In this document: positions 25,684-41,100 of the stretch, in pieces
Layout of the letters: the number at the start of each line of letters is the position of its first letter
How positions within the stretch are numbered: position 1 is the first letter of the stretch
Source of the DNA: Lamellibrachia columna
Taxonomy: Eukaryota > Annelida > Polychaeta > Sabellida > Siboglinidae
Assembly: GCA_963662155.1 (NCBI GenBank)
Contig: OY759263.1
Coordinates: 9,652,081-9,716,080, forward strand
DNA: 64,000 bases
Reading direction: 5' to 3'
Translations under genes and position numbers: made by a program
The notes under the pieces: generated by a model
The model's database searches: none
Told to the model about the DNA's origin: nothing
Seen by the model: only the letters and a program-made list of their open reading frames with translations

Positions 25684-28500
25684 AATAATAATTATTATTA
25701 TAATGGTTCACAATTTGTGTTTGTTCACAATTTATTCGACAAATAACGCGATTGCCGTTGGTTGGACACACACATACCAATGTTCATATAAATGTCTTAA
25801 CGTATTTATCGATTTTGGTTACCAAGAACATTATCAAACTGGAAAACATGATACACGGTTGAGTTCAAAAATAACATGTGTTTGCGTTTGCGTTTATCCA
25901 TGAACAGTCTTCTCCCGAAGAAACTCTTTCTTCTTCTTCGTCTTCCTGACGATGTTTGCTAGGACGGCTTTCAGTCATATACCGCGGCCGCTGGTACTAC
26001 GAAACATCTCGGCCGTAAGATTAGTGTTAAACCCGTTATCAAACCATTGACTCATAAAACCAGTTTTTTGCTCCAAGCGTCTGCTCAAATTCTTCAGTAT
26101 CGGTAACATGATGCACGACCCGTTAACGTCGTTGCTCGGCGCACACGTTCGCTCGCTCGCACACACACACACACTAGAGGAATGTGTAAAAATAGTTCGG
26201 CTGATTGAAAAAATCGAAGTCACGATATTGTACTAAATTATAATAGATGGGCATTTTATTACCCCTTATCGAAATCTGATACTCTGATGGCTGGTTCGTA
26301 CAATCACGTTCAGCTTCATCCGTACCGACAACCCTCCCGCCACATCGGGTGTGATCGCCCTTAGCTCTCTTCTCAACAGTGCTCTGTACAAAGTTAATCA
26401 AACCGGTATCCAGTCCCTACAAGGTGACGTCAAAGAGTATTCTCGATTCAGTTACGAGATAATGTTATTTCTGTAATACATAACAATAATACAAAATATT
26501 CAGAGAATGAGCGACTGAGGAGAGAATGACAACACAGGCGACAGAAGACGGTGGTAGGAGGAGAAGACCGGCATTAAGATGGATACATAGTGTAAAAAGA
26601 AAGGGAGGGGGAGGGGAGGGAGGGAGGGAGGAGGTTAAGAGAGGGAGGGAGAGAGAGGGGTGGAGGGAGGGAAGGAGGGAGGGAGGAGGTTGAGAGAGGG
26701 GTGGAAGGAGGGAGGGAGGGGTGGAGGGAGAGTCGTTGGTAGGGCGAAAATAATGTGTGATGTGGCCCATACACCGGATTAAAGGTAAGACGATGTCGCT
26801 TCTTTATTCTGTTCGCCGTTATCTCCGCTATGCTGTCTGAAGACTAATCGTTGCTGTTTTCGTTCCGGTTGCTGTTGCTGTCAGTCTGTTCTTCGGTTGC
26901 TCCGTGTGTTGGTGGTGTGTCAGTTCCGCGGCCCGTACCGCTGAGAGAATGCTTTCAACGTGCTCTACACCAGATACCAAGTCGGTCATCACGGCATTAC
27001 ATTCGATTAGGTGGCCGAAGAAGACGAACTACCGCACGCGAAAGACGAACGGTAGACAGAAACTTGGGTCCTTGTCTCTTGGACAGTCGTCCTCCTAGTG
27101 AATGAATGAGGCACGTCTTTGGACGTACCAGCTAGCACAGGACGGTCGCGAATTGTGGCTTTGACAGCTTAGTTGTCACCTGTGTCTGTCATCCAATAAT
27201 GCTTTCTGCTAGTGTGTATGTTGCTGAAATTGGGGTCTAGGGAAATCCATCCAATTTTCACATACCCACCTCTCTGTGAGTCAACGCAGTTACCCCACCT
27301 AGTGGGTCTTGCAGAGACAGCCGTTACCAGTTAGGGCTTAATGTAACCGTGTCGAGGGGGCACAGCCTTAATATGAAGGGGGGCGCGCGTTTGGTTCTGC
27401 ATTGTGACAACCCAGAACCAATCAGATCCTGGTGTAAGTATATCTCTGTAATTATGATTTACCCAAATATTGACCTAGTATATATTTTACAAATGCATCA
27501 CTATTTGCACAGCTACATAGACCTGACGCATTGCGATGATTATGCGTGTACACTTAAGACAATTATGTGTTATTGCTTTAGCCAATAATAATTAATCCGA
27601 CCAATCTAGAGTACGATGTCTGCCCAATTAAAGGGTTTAATCTGGACCAGCTTAAAGTATTCCCTGGAGTATATTCGGCGCCAGAGGGGGTAATCTAGAG
27701 TGAGTAAAGTAAATAAAGAACTCTTACAACGTCCAGCAGTAGTGGCAGATACCCCGCCTCTCTCAATGTGACTCATGGGATCAGACCACAGTTTACCTTC
27801 CTGTTTATTATTTCACACGAATGTAGGGCGTATGAAATTGTGAACTTAATAAATTCATATTGTGTGACATGAACGTCATTGAGCAGGCATATTCACAGGT
27901 TTGTTTGCAGAAGCTATTAGCTGTGAAATAATGCATTTTTTGAGAGTTTAACAGGCGGAGGGATTTATTGGAATTTTTCTGCTATGGGCCACTATCTTTA
28001 AATTAGTGTTCTGGAAATAAATGTTAACTTGAAGATTGTACCATATAGAATTCTAAACATCATGACACCAGTTGTACGTCCATCTGTACCCCTTGCTATA
28101 GTAATAATTAAAAGTTAACATGGATGAATCACAAATAAAATGGACTACATTTTACCAAAGTATTTGTGGTCTTCTCTACATGTAAATATATAGTTTGTAC
28201 AGTCATTTCACAGGGATTGGAAGAACATAATGATAACATGTATGTACGTGCGTGGTGCGTGCGTCTCTTTGTGTACAAAATATTATGTATACATTAATTC
28301 AGTATATTTCTCAAATGAGGTACGCAAATCAAGGATAGGATATACCATATTTTATGCCAGCTGCATGCTATTGAAGCATTAACCCCCTCCTAAACGGCTA
28401 AAGGGGCTACTTACATGTGCGTTTGGCTGAATACATATGTCACAGGTGACATTTTAATTGGGTTCCTTATCGTGAGTCTTATCTGCACCAGTTTTCTCTA
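25684..28500. other. Intergenic with a polypurine tract
   Basis: No gene recognised. 26597-26733 is a GGGA/GAGG polypurine microsatellite. The remainder is unique AT-rich sequence. Confidence 0.5.
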
Positions 28501-31500
28501 ATCAAGGACCCAATTTCGAGTCATTTGTCACTAATCAAGTTTCACATATGGACCAAATGCCCCCAATCACCGATACAAGATGTTCCTTCATCAAGCAGTC
28601 ATACTGCCAAGACAATGAGTAGCTGTTGCCATTCTAAAAGTAAGTATAACCTGAACATGATTACTCCACAGGCCTATCTTCAGGGTTTTGAAGAGGGACA
28701 TACACAACCAGTCGGGAATTCTGGGATGATTTCTGAAAAAAATGGGATGATTTCTAAAAAAAATTCTCACAAAAAGGGGTGTTCATTGTAACCCCTTGAA
28801 CTGTGGACGGGCATGATTTATCTGTAGTGGGTATGTAACTCTGGCTGTCTTACTGGCAGATTCACCATTTTGTGCATTAAATTATTCAACTGATGCCTGT
28901 TTACTGGGTGCCTCTCATTTTGTGTGAATGACAGATTGATTAATCAATCCACGGACTTGTTACCGTCAGAGGTTGAGAAGCACAAGCAAGGACCACTACA
29001 GACAGGGAAGAGTAGCAAGAAAGAGTAGATATCGAACTCCACTGACGCCCACTAAGTTGAATATACTTCCAAATATATGAAAAGCATCAAATCAGGTCTG
29101 TGGATATTGCAGAAAACATGTCAGAATGATAATTTTTACACCACAGTGACAAACTTGGTAAATTCCAACTTCTGCATTATATAATTGAAACACGTTTGTT
29201 AATATTCTCATCAGACATGGGTTTAAATATCTTAAATATGCATTTGGAGTATTAAATTGAAAAATGAAAATTATTTTGATTCAAATGTAAATGTTCTTTT
29301 TATTCAAATGCATTTTTTTATTCAAATGCAATTTTTTTTATTAAAATGCAAATGTTTTTTTTTATTCAAATACAGATTAACACTGAACCGAAGCCTAGTT
29401 TACTGTTGTAACCATTGTCTAGTGCATATGTACTTTTGTTGATGTGTTGGTATCATTAATATGCTCAACTATGTGAATAGTGTACCTATAAATATATTAT
29501 ACATGTTGTCAGACAAATCTATAAGTTTCCAAGTTAAAACAAAAATGTCTTCAGTGGTAATCAGTCATACATCAAATGAGTTAATTTAATGATGACATGT
29601 GGAGCTACCACATATTTGTATGAAACGTAACACTAATCCCATCTGGAAGTAATCAAACAATGCTGGTCAGCCAATAGTATGTATTAAAAATATATAAAAC
29701 CATTTTTGTTTACCCTAAAATGTGATCTTACTAAATGAATACACCAGATGTGTAAGTTTGTTATGCCCATGTCATAACTAATTAACTTTTCCTAATAAAC
29801 AAATAAAAGAACACAGACGGAAGTGTTACACATATTTACTGTCATCGTAGCAGTGTGATACACTTATCCCAAACCATACAAATCACAATAATGTAAAGAT
29901 AATGCCAACTTCTCTCTAAACAGAGAAATTCTGATATGTGCCCACCAAGTAGGTGAGCTGCCGTGTAAATATTGCACTACACAATGTGTCCGAACGAATT
30001 TAACCACAGAGTTAAATTACCATTGAAAGTTCACCATTTTATTTATCCTATTTCAACAGCACACACACATTGCACCCCGATAGCAATTGATAGCATGCGG
30101 CAACGACACTGTTGCCAACAGTTTATTGACTACCTCCACCAGAACCACAAATCTTTGATTACACAATTTTCATAAGACATTTGCGTTTCAAGCAACTTGA
30201 AGGTGCAAAGTCTCATTGTTGCTATTGTAGAATCCTGTTATACAGTCAATATAGAAACTACAGCCTAACATCTGGGCCACCCAAATGTGTTTCAATGAAT
30301 AACAATTTGCTAATATAATTTGACCGTAATCTGTTTAATTTGAATGCTTAGACTTGAATATCGTGTCGAATGGCAAAGTCGATACATACATTTATAACAG
30401 AAAACAGTCCAATTATATCTAAAACTGTGGATCATTTCATTGCTGTCTACAGACTCAACGAATGCACGCATGACTGGAAGCTTCTGGAAGTATTTCATTG
30501 TCTTATTTCAAAGGAATAACACAATATCTCATTAATCTGATATGCTTTTTTGGGTCTTGCATCATGAGAAACACCCAGGAGATTTTAAGACCACCAATTA
30601 GGCAGATGTTATCAAACTACCACACATTTTTATTTGCTAGTAAACTGTTTAATTAAACAAATTCACACATTTTATTTTTAGGATCAACAATCTACTGTAC
30701 AAAAAGTAAAAAGCTGGTAACCTCCCATTCATAATAAAAACCCAATAACACACTGTTAAATTCTGTAGTTATTTCACTTAATTCAGCATGCTACACATAC
30801 ATACACCGTGGACTGGTATTAACATTTCGTGTTTTTAGATGCCAGTAATACGTGACATGATGTTCAGGTTAAATACCATTCTACAGTAATATAGAGAATA
30901 GATACATTCTGGAGTAGTGAACCAAACAAACTTGGCCCTGATAACACTCCCCCGTGATCCATTTAGCTGAACAGGTCAGTTGATATTAACATTTGTAGCG
31001 TGAAGGGTTGAAGTAAAATGTGCAGTCAGTTTAATAATCGAGTGCATCTTTTGTTACAATCATCGCAACAATTGACTTTGATCATAAGATACTAATATAA
31101 TAACTTTGTTCAAAAATATGAAATACATCTTACACTAGTAAGATTGGGTAAGATGTGAAAAGCCCTACGCCATAGTATATAGAGCCTACTAATTTAGCCA
31201 TTGTTTTGTCAAACTTTCACCGGATCCAGTAAAAATAATTTAACGCTTTGTCCGAAGATTTCATCATGACAAAACAATCAATACTAGAGATATCTGTGGG
31301 TTAAATTTTTCCCAGACAAGACAAGCAAAAAAATTTCCTTGAGGAAGAACCTTCAAACGCTTCTTACAAAAGTCACAACTATAAAACAAGATGACTTGAT
31401 AAATGTCTGTGACCAAAACATTTCACTTGCAAAACAATTCTTCAATATGCACTATGTTAACCAAAATGAAGACATCCAACCACCGATCTCACATCTACTA

Positions 31501-32680
31501 GAAACCACATAAAATAAGATACTACTTTCCCTAATAGAACCAAGTACAAACTATACGCCAACAAACATTAAAAAAAACCTTGGTTTGACCTTGCCTCACA
31601 TATAGCAACTCGGTATTAGATCGATGCCTGAAACATCTCACTATTGATGACAACCTGTATAAATTTGTATAATTGCATGAAGAGCGTGTTTGATTAATTA
31701 ATCATAAAGAGTATTCATTGTACCAAGGAGTAATATCTTGTGACACCTATCTGATTCACTACATTCGTGAAAGACCAGGTGCTGTAATTTTTTAGTTAGT
31801 GGTCATTAATTAAAACTAAATCTTATGATCAGAACTGAACTCATGATACAGCGGACTCTTGCTGTAAGGAACTTGTTGAGACGTGGTCAAACTGTTCCTT
31901 ATAACCACGGCTAAAATATTTGTACATAAGTTACTGGTTGAAGTAGAATGACACATAACAAACAGAATAACTATAAAAGTAATGACCAGAAGTCTTCTTG
32001 TCACATTTGTACGATTTTGTTGCACTTTTAAAGCTGATTCGTGCAACACAGGCTCAAGTATTGACAAATACAATGTTATCTTTGGTCTCATTTAGCTCAT
32101 CTTGTAGATTTGCCCTTCAGTACCAGACATGAGGTATGTTACCAATGTAATTAACTGTAAGTACTCACAACTAATTCAAACTAATTATAATTAGTGTTTT
32201 GATTTGGAAGCAACTAGAGTTACATTAATTCAATCAAACTTGCTGTGCATGTCCTACATGTTTATTAATATCAAAGACGGCATACTTTGGTTCCAAGTCT
32301 TTTCACATTAAAATATGCTATACATTTACAATATCAATAAGTGTACAACCCCAATTTATGTGTCATTGCAACATTTGATAAACATGTCGTAACATCGCTG
32401 ATGGTGTCCAACTTAGTTTCACGGGTCAGACGATCCAACCAGGCAACAATGACGGGTTAGGTGTAGGTAATTTCGGGGCCCAAAGCCAATGGATGCAGAT
32501 CTATAAACATAACTGAACATGAGTGATTCTACCATTACATTGACAAAAGTCATTGTAAATGTAAATCACCACTGTAACTGACTAGCTGGGATGTAAGTGT
32601 AATTAATTACATCTACATTTAGCTGAACCCAGATCTATGCTGAACACAAAAGGGTGGTTGACCAAGTCACTGCAGACATC
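28501..32680. other. AT-rich intergenic, downstream of POFUT2
   Basis: About 4.2 kb with no recognisable gene, RNA or repeat family. The right part is likely to include the POFUT2 3' UTR and polyadenylation site, but several AATAAA-like words on the minus strand prevent choosing one. Confidence 0.5.
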
Positions 32681-32818
32681 AGACTTCACAGGAGCAGTGT
32701 CGGTGCTCAGCTACAGACTTCACAGGAGCAGTGTCGGTGCTCAGCTACAGACTTCACAGGAGCAGTGTCGGCGCTCAGCTACAGACTTCACAGGAGCAGT
32801 GTCGGCGCTCAGCTACAG
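32681..32818. repeat. 34-bp tandem repeat, 4 copies, in the POFUT2 3' UTR
   Basis: The unit starts ACTTCACAGGAGCAGTGTCG and is 34 bp. The array stops 8 bases from the POFUT2 stop codon, so it forms the very start of that transcript's 3' UTR. Confidence 0.9.
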
Positions 32819-32825
32819 CAGTCCT

Positions 32826-35011
32826 CTAGTCGTACTTGGCAATCCACTTTGATGGCTGATCACATGTTTTCTTGCCGTTGCCGCAGAAACAGTTGTAGGT
32901 GGACTCGGGAGAGAAGCCAAGGATCTCCCTCTCCTCGTGGAGACGGAAGGAGAATGTGGAGTAGGCCGTGCCCATGAAATATCTGTCGTCAGAATGATGG
33001 GCTATGTATTAAATTCACAAGAAATTGAAGGATTTTATAGAAAAAGAGCTATTTTAATACAAATGTGTGAAGATGGACGTAAAAAGGAAGATTTTGGCTG
33101 CAGAGTGTGAAAAGATGACAGATAGTGTAACCCTGGTGGATTTGTGCAGTATTTGTATACAGTATTTAATTTTGTATTACTATTTGATTTTGTATTAGTA
33201 TTTCATTTTGTAATAAGTGTTTAAATTGGTCGCATTACCCTTCAGCTATGGGCGTGGCTGCTGTGTGTGTGATGGGTGTGGCAGTATCTTGCCATGTAAC
33301 TTAATTATAGTCATTATAAAGAATTCACCTGTTATTATTAAGTAGAAATATAGGAAAATTGTTGTAATATTTTAATCAAAATATAATGTTACTTTCTACT
33401 GACTTAATGCAAATTAGTAACTGCTGACATTCAATATTATGTCATGAAATTTGCCCATTTCACGATTATGATTACAGTATGGTGTGAATCACACCAGGTG
33501 GTCATCTACATGTAGATTTCTACTACAAAAACAATGCTGTAGTGATGAATCACAAGAAACCTTCAAATCTTCTCCAAACCTCCAACTATTAGGAAAAAAC
33601 ATAGGAATTTTGTGAAAATATAGGACTCTTTATAAAGGCTTCGCCATGTGAATAATTGTCCAATTGGACGCCCGACATGATGTTGCTGACACATTGTCGC
33701 TGTCCATGAATTGGTTGTATAAACACATTGACCAGACAGAATAGCAATGTGTGGCCAAGACTGGCACAATGTGTGGCCAAGACTGGCACAATGGAATTGG
33801 GGCTGGTCCCAATTTAATAGACAGTCGACAGTGATTTTGAAGCAATGGTCAATCAGCGACTAACACAGGGTTAACCCATCATGACCTTTCATCACAGCTT
33901 AAATCAGGAGAGGCGTGAGTCGAGATCTAGGTCGCAGCGCGAACAACATGACTTGACCATGACTCCATTAATTGTGCTGCTGCGCCAGAAGTCGCCAAGT
34001 TTTAATTTCTGTGTTCTCTTTTTTTTATTTTTATTTTTTTTCCCTGCCAATAATTGGTATTCAATTTATATTCATACCATGAATTCTAACAATTTTACTG
34101 TTAAACATAAACGCACCATTAGCGCAGACCACCTTAGTATCAGCGCCTACTTCTGCCAGTCTCAGTAGGCACCTACTCTTGGCCCGTGATACTTTCAGCC
34201 CGTGACACCGGCCTAGGACCTGTGGCATGGCACCAATCCAGCAAGGGATACAAGCGGAAGATTGAACTCACCTTGCATGTGCACAAATCCACTGTTCAAT
34301 TATGGCAATGCCTCCGTCCTTGTGTTGGTTCAGGGCCTCTCTGGTTCTATCAAACCTCACAACTGTCACCCCCTTCAACTCCCCCCGTAGCTCCTTCAAC
34401 TCTGCCCCAAACACAACCAAATCAGTTGCCACATAATATTTGCTTCAACACATTCACATAAAAGTAAAACAATCAAATAAATTTAAAATAGACTAGTGTT
34501 ATCTGTCTAGTACTTTGGTCTGGAAATGTTATAATTACATTTTTAAATGTTTGTTTTCATTAAAATATTTATCACATATAAATCCCATATGGACAGAGCG
34601 GGATTTCATGTGGGAAATGTGCCCACATGAAATGCTTTAAAAACACTGCGTCCAGGAGATTGTAAAGTTAATTTTTTTACACCAAAGAAGTCAGTTGTAA
34701 TAACTTAATGTAATGAGCTAGTGTGGCTACAGAAAGGAATTATCTAACTAAAATAATTACCTGCATAACCACTGATGTATGCAAGGTTCAACCAACACAA
34801 TGTATTAGTTGTATAATGTTCTGTGTTTTTCCTAAGGGCCAAGACACTTGCCACAAAGAAATTTGCTTTAAGCTGGCTGGCAATTTTGTGCTTTAAGGTG
34901 AAAACTGAAACTGTACCACTGCTTTAATTTATTTTTGACAGATATGCCATTATTAATGCTTCCATTGACTGGGAACCCTACATTATTTTCAAAGCATCTG
35001 AGAAAAACTGT

Positions 35012-35103
<92 letters not shown>

Positions 35104-38100
35104 AGAGAGAGATATTTATTAAGATCAAACCATGAAGATAAGAATACAGTTATAATACAACAACCAAATATCATCAATTAACACCACTAACTATAATTCA
35201 TACTAACATAATCAACACTAACTAACATTAACCAAACACTAAACTAACTTGCAGTAACTATTATTGACTACCATTAACATTACCTAACACAAATTTGATT
35301 AAAAAAGGCAAACACCCGATTAAAATACCTTCATCAGGAGCATCAGTAGAGATATAGACAACGTCCAGCTTGTTTTTCTTCAATGCGTCTTTTATCTGCT
35401 CTGCAGCGTACTGTATGCTCGGAACATTTTCTTTGTGGGCGTATTTGTAGTCTAGTCTCCTCAAGTGCACAGCCAGGTACGGTCCACCGATCGCACTCCC
35501 ACGCTCCCTCTATAACATATATACACAGCAAGGGTTACACAGTGTCTCATAGCTAGGGTCATATCTCGCCAAAGTGTTGTTATTTTGTGAGCCATAAGTA
35601 TCGTCAAGTATATTCGAATGTATCTATCTATATTTGCAACAACAAATACTAGTATTTGCATTTGATGAACTGCTGCTGATAATGCCGGGTTTTAAATCCA
35701 CGGATGAAAGTATCTAGAAACAGTCTTGTTTAATAGTGGCCAAATTCAGGTGACTATGTTCTGCTTAAGCACAGATGGTGGCTTTGTTGTGTTTTCCTCT
35801 CATGCTGGGTGGGAAGGGTAGGACGCGTACCCTCATCCTGCGCCAGTCAGGATCCAGAACAGTCAGGTCCGACTCATCTGTAGAGTTTAAGTGTTCACGA
35901 CGGAACTCGTCAGCAACATCACGCAGCTGCTGTGAAAACCTCATACTTCTGCGAGACTGTAACAACAGTCAGCTGAGATCACATTAATGTGTGCTTTCAA
36001 CAGAGTGTCAGACAAAATATCATTAATACACTTTAGATAAACTATATGTTTATGCATCTAGAGTGTTATTATAATCAGAGAAAAGAACAAATGCATTGAT
36101 CATTTACAGCCACGTTGTTTCACAGTTGACAAACATTGGTCCAGCAATAGTGGTGTAGGAAAAAACTAATTTATGCCTTCAATGTAGTTTTTATTTATTA
36201 GTTTCTTAAGAATGTTACTGCAGACATATACAACTTATAGAAAGGTGTGTAAGACCATTCATTATGGCAACATCTAAACAATAATAAACAATTCTTTCAA
36301 GCAATGACCACATTTTATATTAAACATGCAGTTATAGAGTACACAAGTGTCATGCAATATCAGTGATGTTATCTATGTTATCTTGATGAGTCATCTAACA
36401 GACAACATTTGCATGCACACAACTTATCATGAGTTTATTATTATTATGTTAGTGAAATAAGTCTGATATGGAAAACAACACTAACACATACACAATCGAA
36501 AACAATGACACAAAGACTGATCAACAACCAATCACAGCCATGAAGGTGCACTAACAACAACCAATCACAGCTATGGTGTTGTCACTACCAACAACCAATC
36601 ACAGCCATGGTGTTGTTGCTAACAACAACCAATCACAGCCACGAAGGTGCACTAACAACAACCAATCACAGCTATGGTGTTGTCACTAGCAACAACCAAT
36701 CACAGCCATGGTGTTGTTGCTAACAACAACCAGTCACAGCCATGGTGTTGTCACTAGCAACAACCAATCACAGCCATAATAACTTGGCTGTGTTTGGATG
36801 TTGTTAGTGACAACACGTCACTAACAACATCCAAACACAGCCCAGTTATTATGCATCATGCTTCAGCAATAACAGGAAACAGTTAATGTTAGTACAGTGG
36901 ATAATGTCACCAATATTACTTACTAGACTGGAGCAGATAACAAATATAATAGTACAATTTGCAAATTGTGTACTTAGATGTAATACAACTGAAAATGCCA
37001 GCTATCAAAACTGTTCAATTGGTGTCTATGTCATTATACTTAACAATATTTGTCAGTTCTATTCCAGAAGCATAAACCTCAATGAAGTAGTCGAGATAAG
37101 ACATTCCCCTAGTATGTCCAATCAAACTAATGTGTTAAATCAAGCAAAACAAAAGAAGAAGAAAACATAATCAATGTAAACAACAAAACAGTCGTCTTTT
37201 AACTTTTTTATTTTTGAAAACTGAAGTTTGCAAAAATTACAAGTATTCTCCTTCTAGTTGGTGGACTTTTATAACTGTAATTAACTTGCTTAAATGAACT
37301 GTAATCGAACTTATGAAATCATATTTGTTAATGTTCTGCAGCAAAAATGTATTTATTATTAAATTAAACAGACTCTGGCAGCTATAATTACAAATGTAAA
37401 TAAACAATGCAATGGGCTCCAGCAAACATTATGACATTATCCAGTAAAGCCAATCTAATATACGATGTCAGTAAACTATTATTAGTATTAAGACTGCAAC
37501 ATAACATAAACTATTATTAATACTAAGACTGCAACACAACTCCTGGGATACTGGTTATCAGAGGAGTGGTCAGGTCACTTACGGTCCACCATTCTTTACT
37601 CCATTCGGAGAACGTTCCATGCGTCAGCTCCTCCGCACGCACAAGAAAAACTGACCTGTGAATAACCAATGGAGAGGATAAGAAACGCAGGAGAAACCAC
37701 TTACAGTCCACCATTCCTTGCTCCATTCCGAGTGTCTGCCGTGTGTCAGCTTTTCGGCACGTCCCAAAAATATAGTTTGAGCCCTGGTGGGAGAGAAACA
37801 AACTAAACGGGTGTGTGCACATCCGGGCATTCCTAGTGTGGGTAATCGAACAGTGCAGTCACATGCCAGTAGAGGGCACTGCTAGTACTTCCCTGTCTGC
37901 CATGTCCTCGTTGAACAATAAAATTTATTTGTATTTACTTTAACGTGTAAATTTTTTTTAAATGATACGCCACTGATTAAATTTGGATGAGACATCACTT
38001 TAAAACTTAACAATAGTAACATATTTATATATGTCAAGAGTTAGTCCTCCTTCGAAAGAGCTTAAAACAATTATAGAAACTGCAACAAAAAAATATTTCG

Positions 38101-41100
38101 TCATCACTGCACAGAAGATGTGTTGATTACATGAGTAGCTGGCCTCGGCAGGTCAGGTCAGGCTAACAGAGGATCCAGTAACAATTTACTCGTTCAGCAA
38201 AAGATCCTAAACATCATATCATCCACATTGGAAACTTCCTACACAGTTGTATCTCCCATTTCATCAAACTGTTTTCACTGCCAGTTGGGTGGGAAAACGT
38301 TAACACTTCAAGTAAACTGCCATAAAATTGGCAAATTCTGAACCCACAAAAAATCACAAATCTGCCAATGTTGTCTTAAATACTGATGACGGCAGACAGA
38401 AATGTGATACTTGTCAAGCACATGGCGACAGGAGTGGGGACAACATGCTGAACATTTCCATGGCCGGAGGAAATTTTGGAGTTGCAACAACATTGTCCAT
38501 ATATAGCAAGATGGTAAAAATGTCAACTCGTAGATGGAACTCTTGCAAAGAACACTGTGCTCGGCCATGCAGGCATGCAGCAGAGATGGGGGACTTACAC
38601 TCCAGAATTCAAGGCCAGGGTAGAGGGATGGGAACATCTCAGCTCTCGCAAAGAACACTGACCTGGAAACAGCGTCGTCTACTTCACAGAAATCATCTGC
38701 GTGCCACAGTTCAACTTACAGAAGTGTTCTGTTATGGTTGGACTCCTCAGATGCATTTTTTAAAGACTACTCAACAATGTGCTTCCACTATATTCTGATT
38801 GATAGCTTTGTATATTTACATTTTTGTAACAATAGCATACCTCTAAATCACTTGTTTTTCATGGATAAAGCATGCTTCTTTTATGTAATAAATACTATTT
38901 TTCGATCTTTGAAGGACATTTTCACCATGTTTTAACAAACCATTGGCATTGAATGCGGAGGTGTAACACTGACCAGTCATAAGCATTTTGTATGACTGGA
39001 TTACCTGGTTTACTGGATAAAGGTGCAAAATTTGTATATGTATTATAATGTCTTGACCACCCAATTACATTTGACCATTGTCTGTTTATGACTATTGACT
39101 TAGTTGTTCATTGCACTCACTGACAGCTGTCGACAATGTCCAAAACTCATGAATAAAGTTAATGGGGGTCAGGCATTCAGGAGATCATGATGGGCATATC
39201 ATTAACACCCTGCATGTAATGTCAAAGTACATTGTAGAAATATGGTCCACTATGACACATCTGGACAGCCAAGATGTAAGAATAGATATCGTTTATACTA
39301 TATATATATATATATATGCTCTTGTAACTTGATTTTATGATAAATACTATCAGATGCTATACCTTTAACAAACGACATTGAATGAGCAGCCATTGGCATT
39401 CTATTTTGTATGGGTTAGTTAGCTAAACGTCTTATATTTGGCAGGATAGATTTAACTCATACCCTGGCCAACTACATTGCATTCTAAACCATAAAAATCT
39501 TAGAAACCATTATTGCTTTTTGGCACCAAAATGGAAACAGACAAATCAGTGTCGCCCTCTGGTGAATGAGAAAGTACCCTTTCTCAATGTTCCCCAAATG
39601 GAGAACCTGCTGTGGTAATGCAGAAGCAGTTGTACACTTCTACAAGACTGGGCAACAGAATGAAGACAAGTGCATTAACAGTTAGAAGTGTAGAAAATAA
39701 AAAAATTGGTTTCCTAACAAAGTTAGGACGAGGTCTCAACCAACTACGAGGTTAAAAGATTTTTCACTGTGTCTTGTACAACATAATGGTGAGTGCTCAA
39801 AAATTGCTGAATTGTTACGTGGTGTCTCTTTTCACATCATAAGAACATTTCCTTTGACATGAATTTTCTTTTGTAATGATGCATACTTGTTTTGTAGGAA
39901 TTTGTATTTGGTACAGCAAAACGGAAAAAGAAAATAAGGTTCGAGTCATGAAGAGATTTGAAGATGGATATATTAACTGTTGAAACCATTGTGACTCAGA
40001 CAATCTGATGATTCGACCAATTCAAAGTGTTATTAACTTTGGTTGCCATGGTGCTGATGTTATGTGTTACATGGAAACCGTTTCATTCCACTGCCCAGTG
40101 TCGTCGGAGTACACAATAGAATAGGGTTCACTGGTGGCAGAACTGTGACTTTGAAAATGCCTCAATGTTTTCTGTAGAAACTGGGATTGTCATGTTTGGG
40201 TAAAAAAATCAGTTCATAATTGTGTAGAATCAGTCTTAAGTAATGTAAACAATGTGAAGATTTCTCACCACCTAAAGTGGGCAGATTTGGAAATGGAAAA
40301 CTACACAATGTAAACAAAGGCGTCTGCAATCACACTGATTGGATGATATCAAGACACAAAATAATGCAACGTACGTGGATTCGACATCTTTCAATAAAAA
40401 CGGAACCAATCCCATGTATTCAAGTTGGACAGACAGACACCAGAACTTCTTTCCATAGACCTGCTCATATCCCCAGAACCACCATCGCCACCTGCCGTTC
40501 GTATCCTGCAACAGAAACAACGTAGCGATGACTTGGCAGGTTGATGGAATAGCTTTCTTATATTATATATGCATTTTTATGCATACACCCTGACGGCATC
40601 CATAATGCAAAACAAGTTCTAAACAAACTGACAAACAATGTAATGAAAATGCAAAATATTATCAGAAACAGCAGATACTTAGTGTATACTTAGTGTATAC
40701 TTAGTGTATACCAACTACTGTGTGTTTTCTGCAGTTGTTCCCAAAAATGTTGTCATAAACTTTTGGTTCTGCCAGAAAATCACCTTTCCAAGTTGTGAAC
40801 ATTATCAGCACAGAACTTACCTTCATCACAGTTTATAAGAGTGTTAATTTTGTGGTCACAGTCACAGTATTGTTTATTTATTAGAGTGAAATCATGACAG
40901 TGACAGACAGACAGTGACGGACTGACACTGACAGACCAACGGCGATGACTGAATGACAGAAGGGACTTTGACATCAATGATATGCTACCTTGGTGAAGCC
41001 AGTGTCGTCATTGCAATCCCTAAATTCAAACTTTTCCTCCCACTTCCCGTCCTTCCATCCCTCCTTGAAGCGCTGCAGGTAGTAAATGACGTCAATCTCT

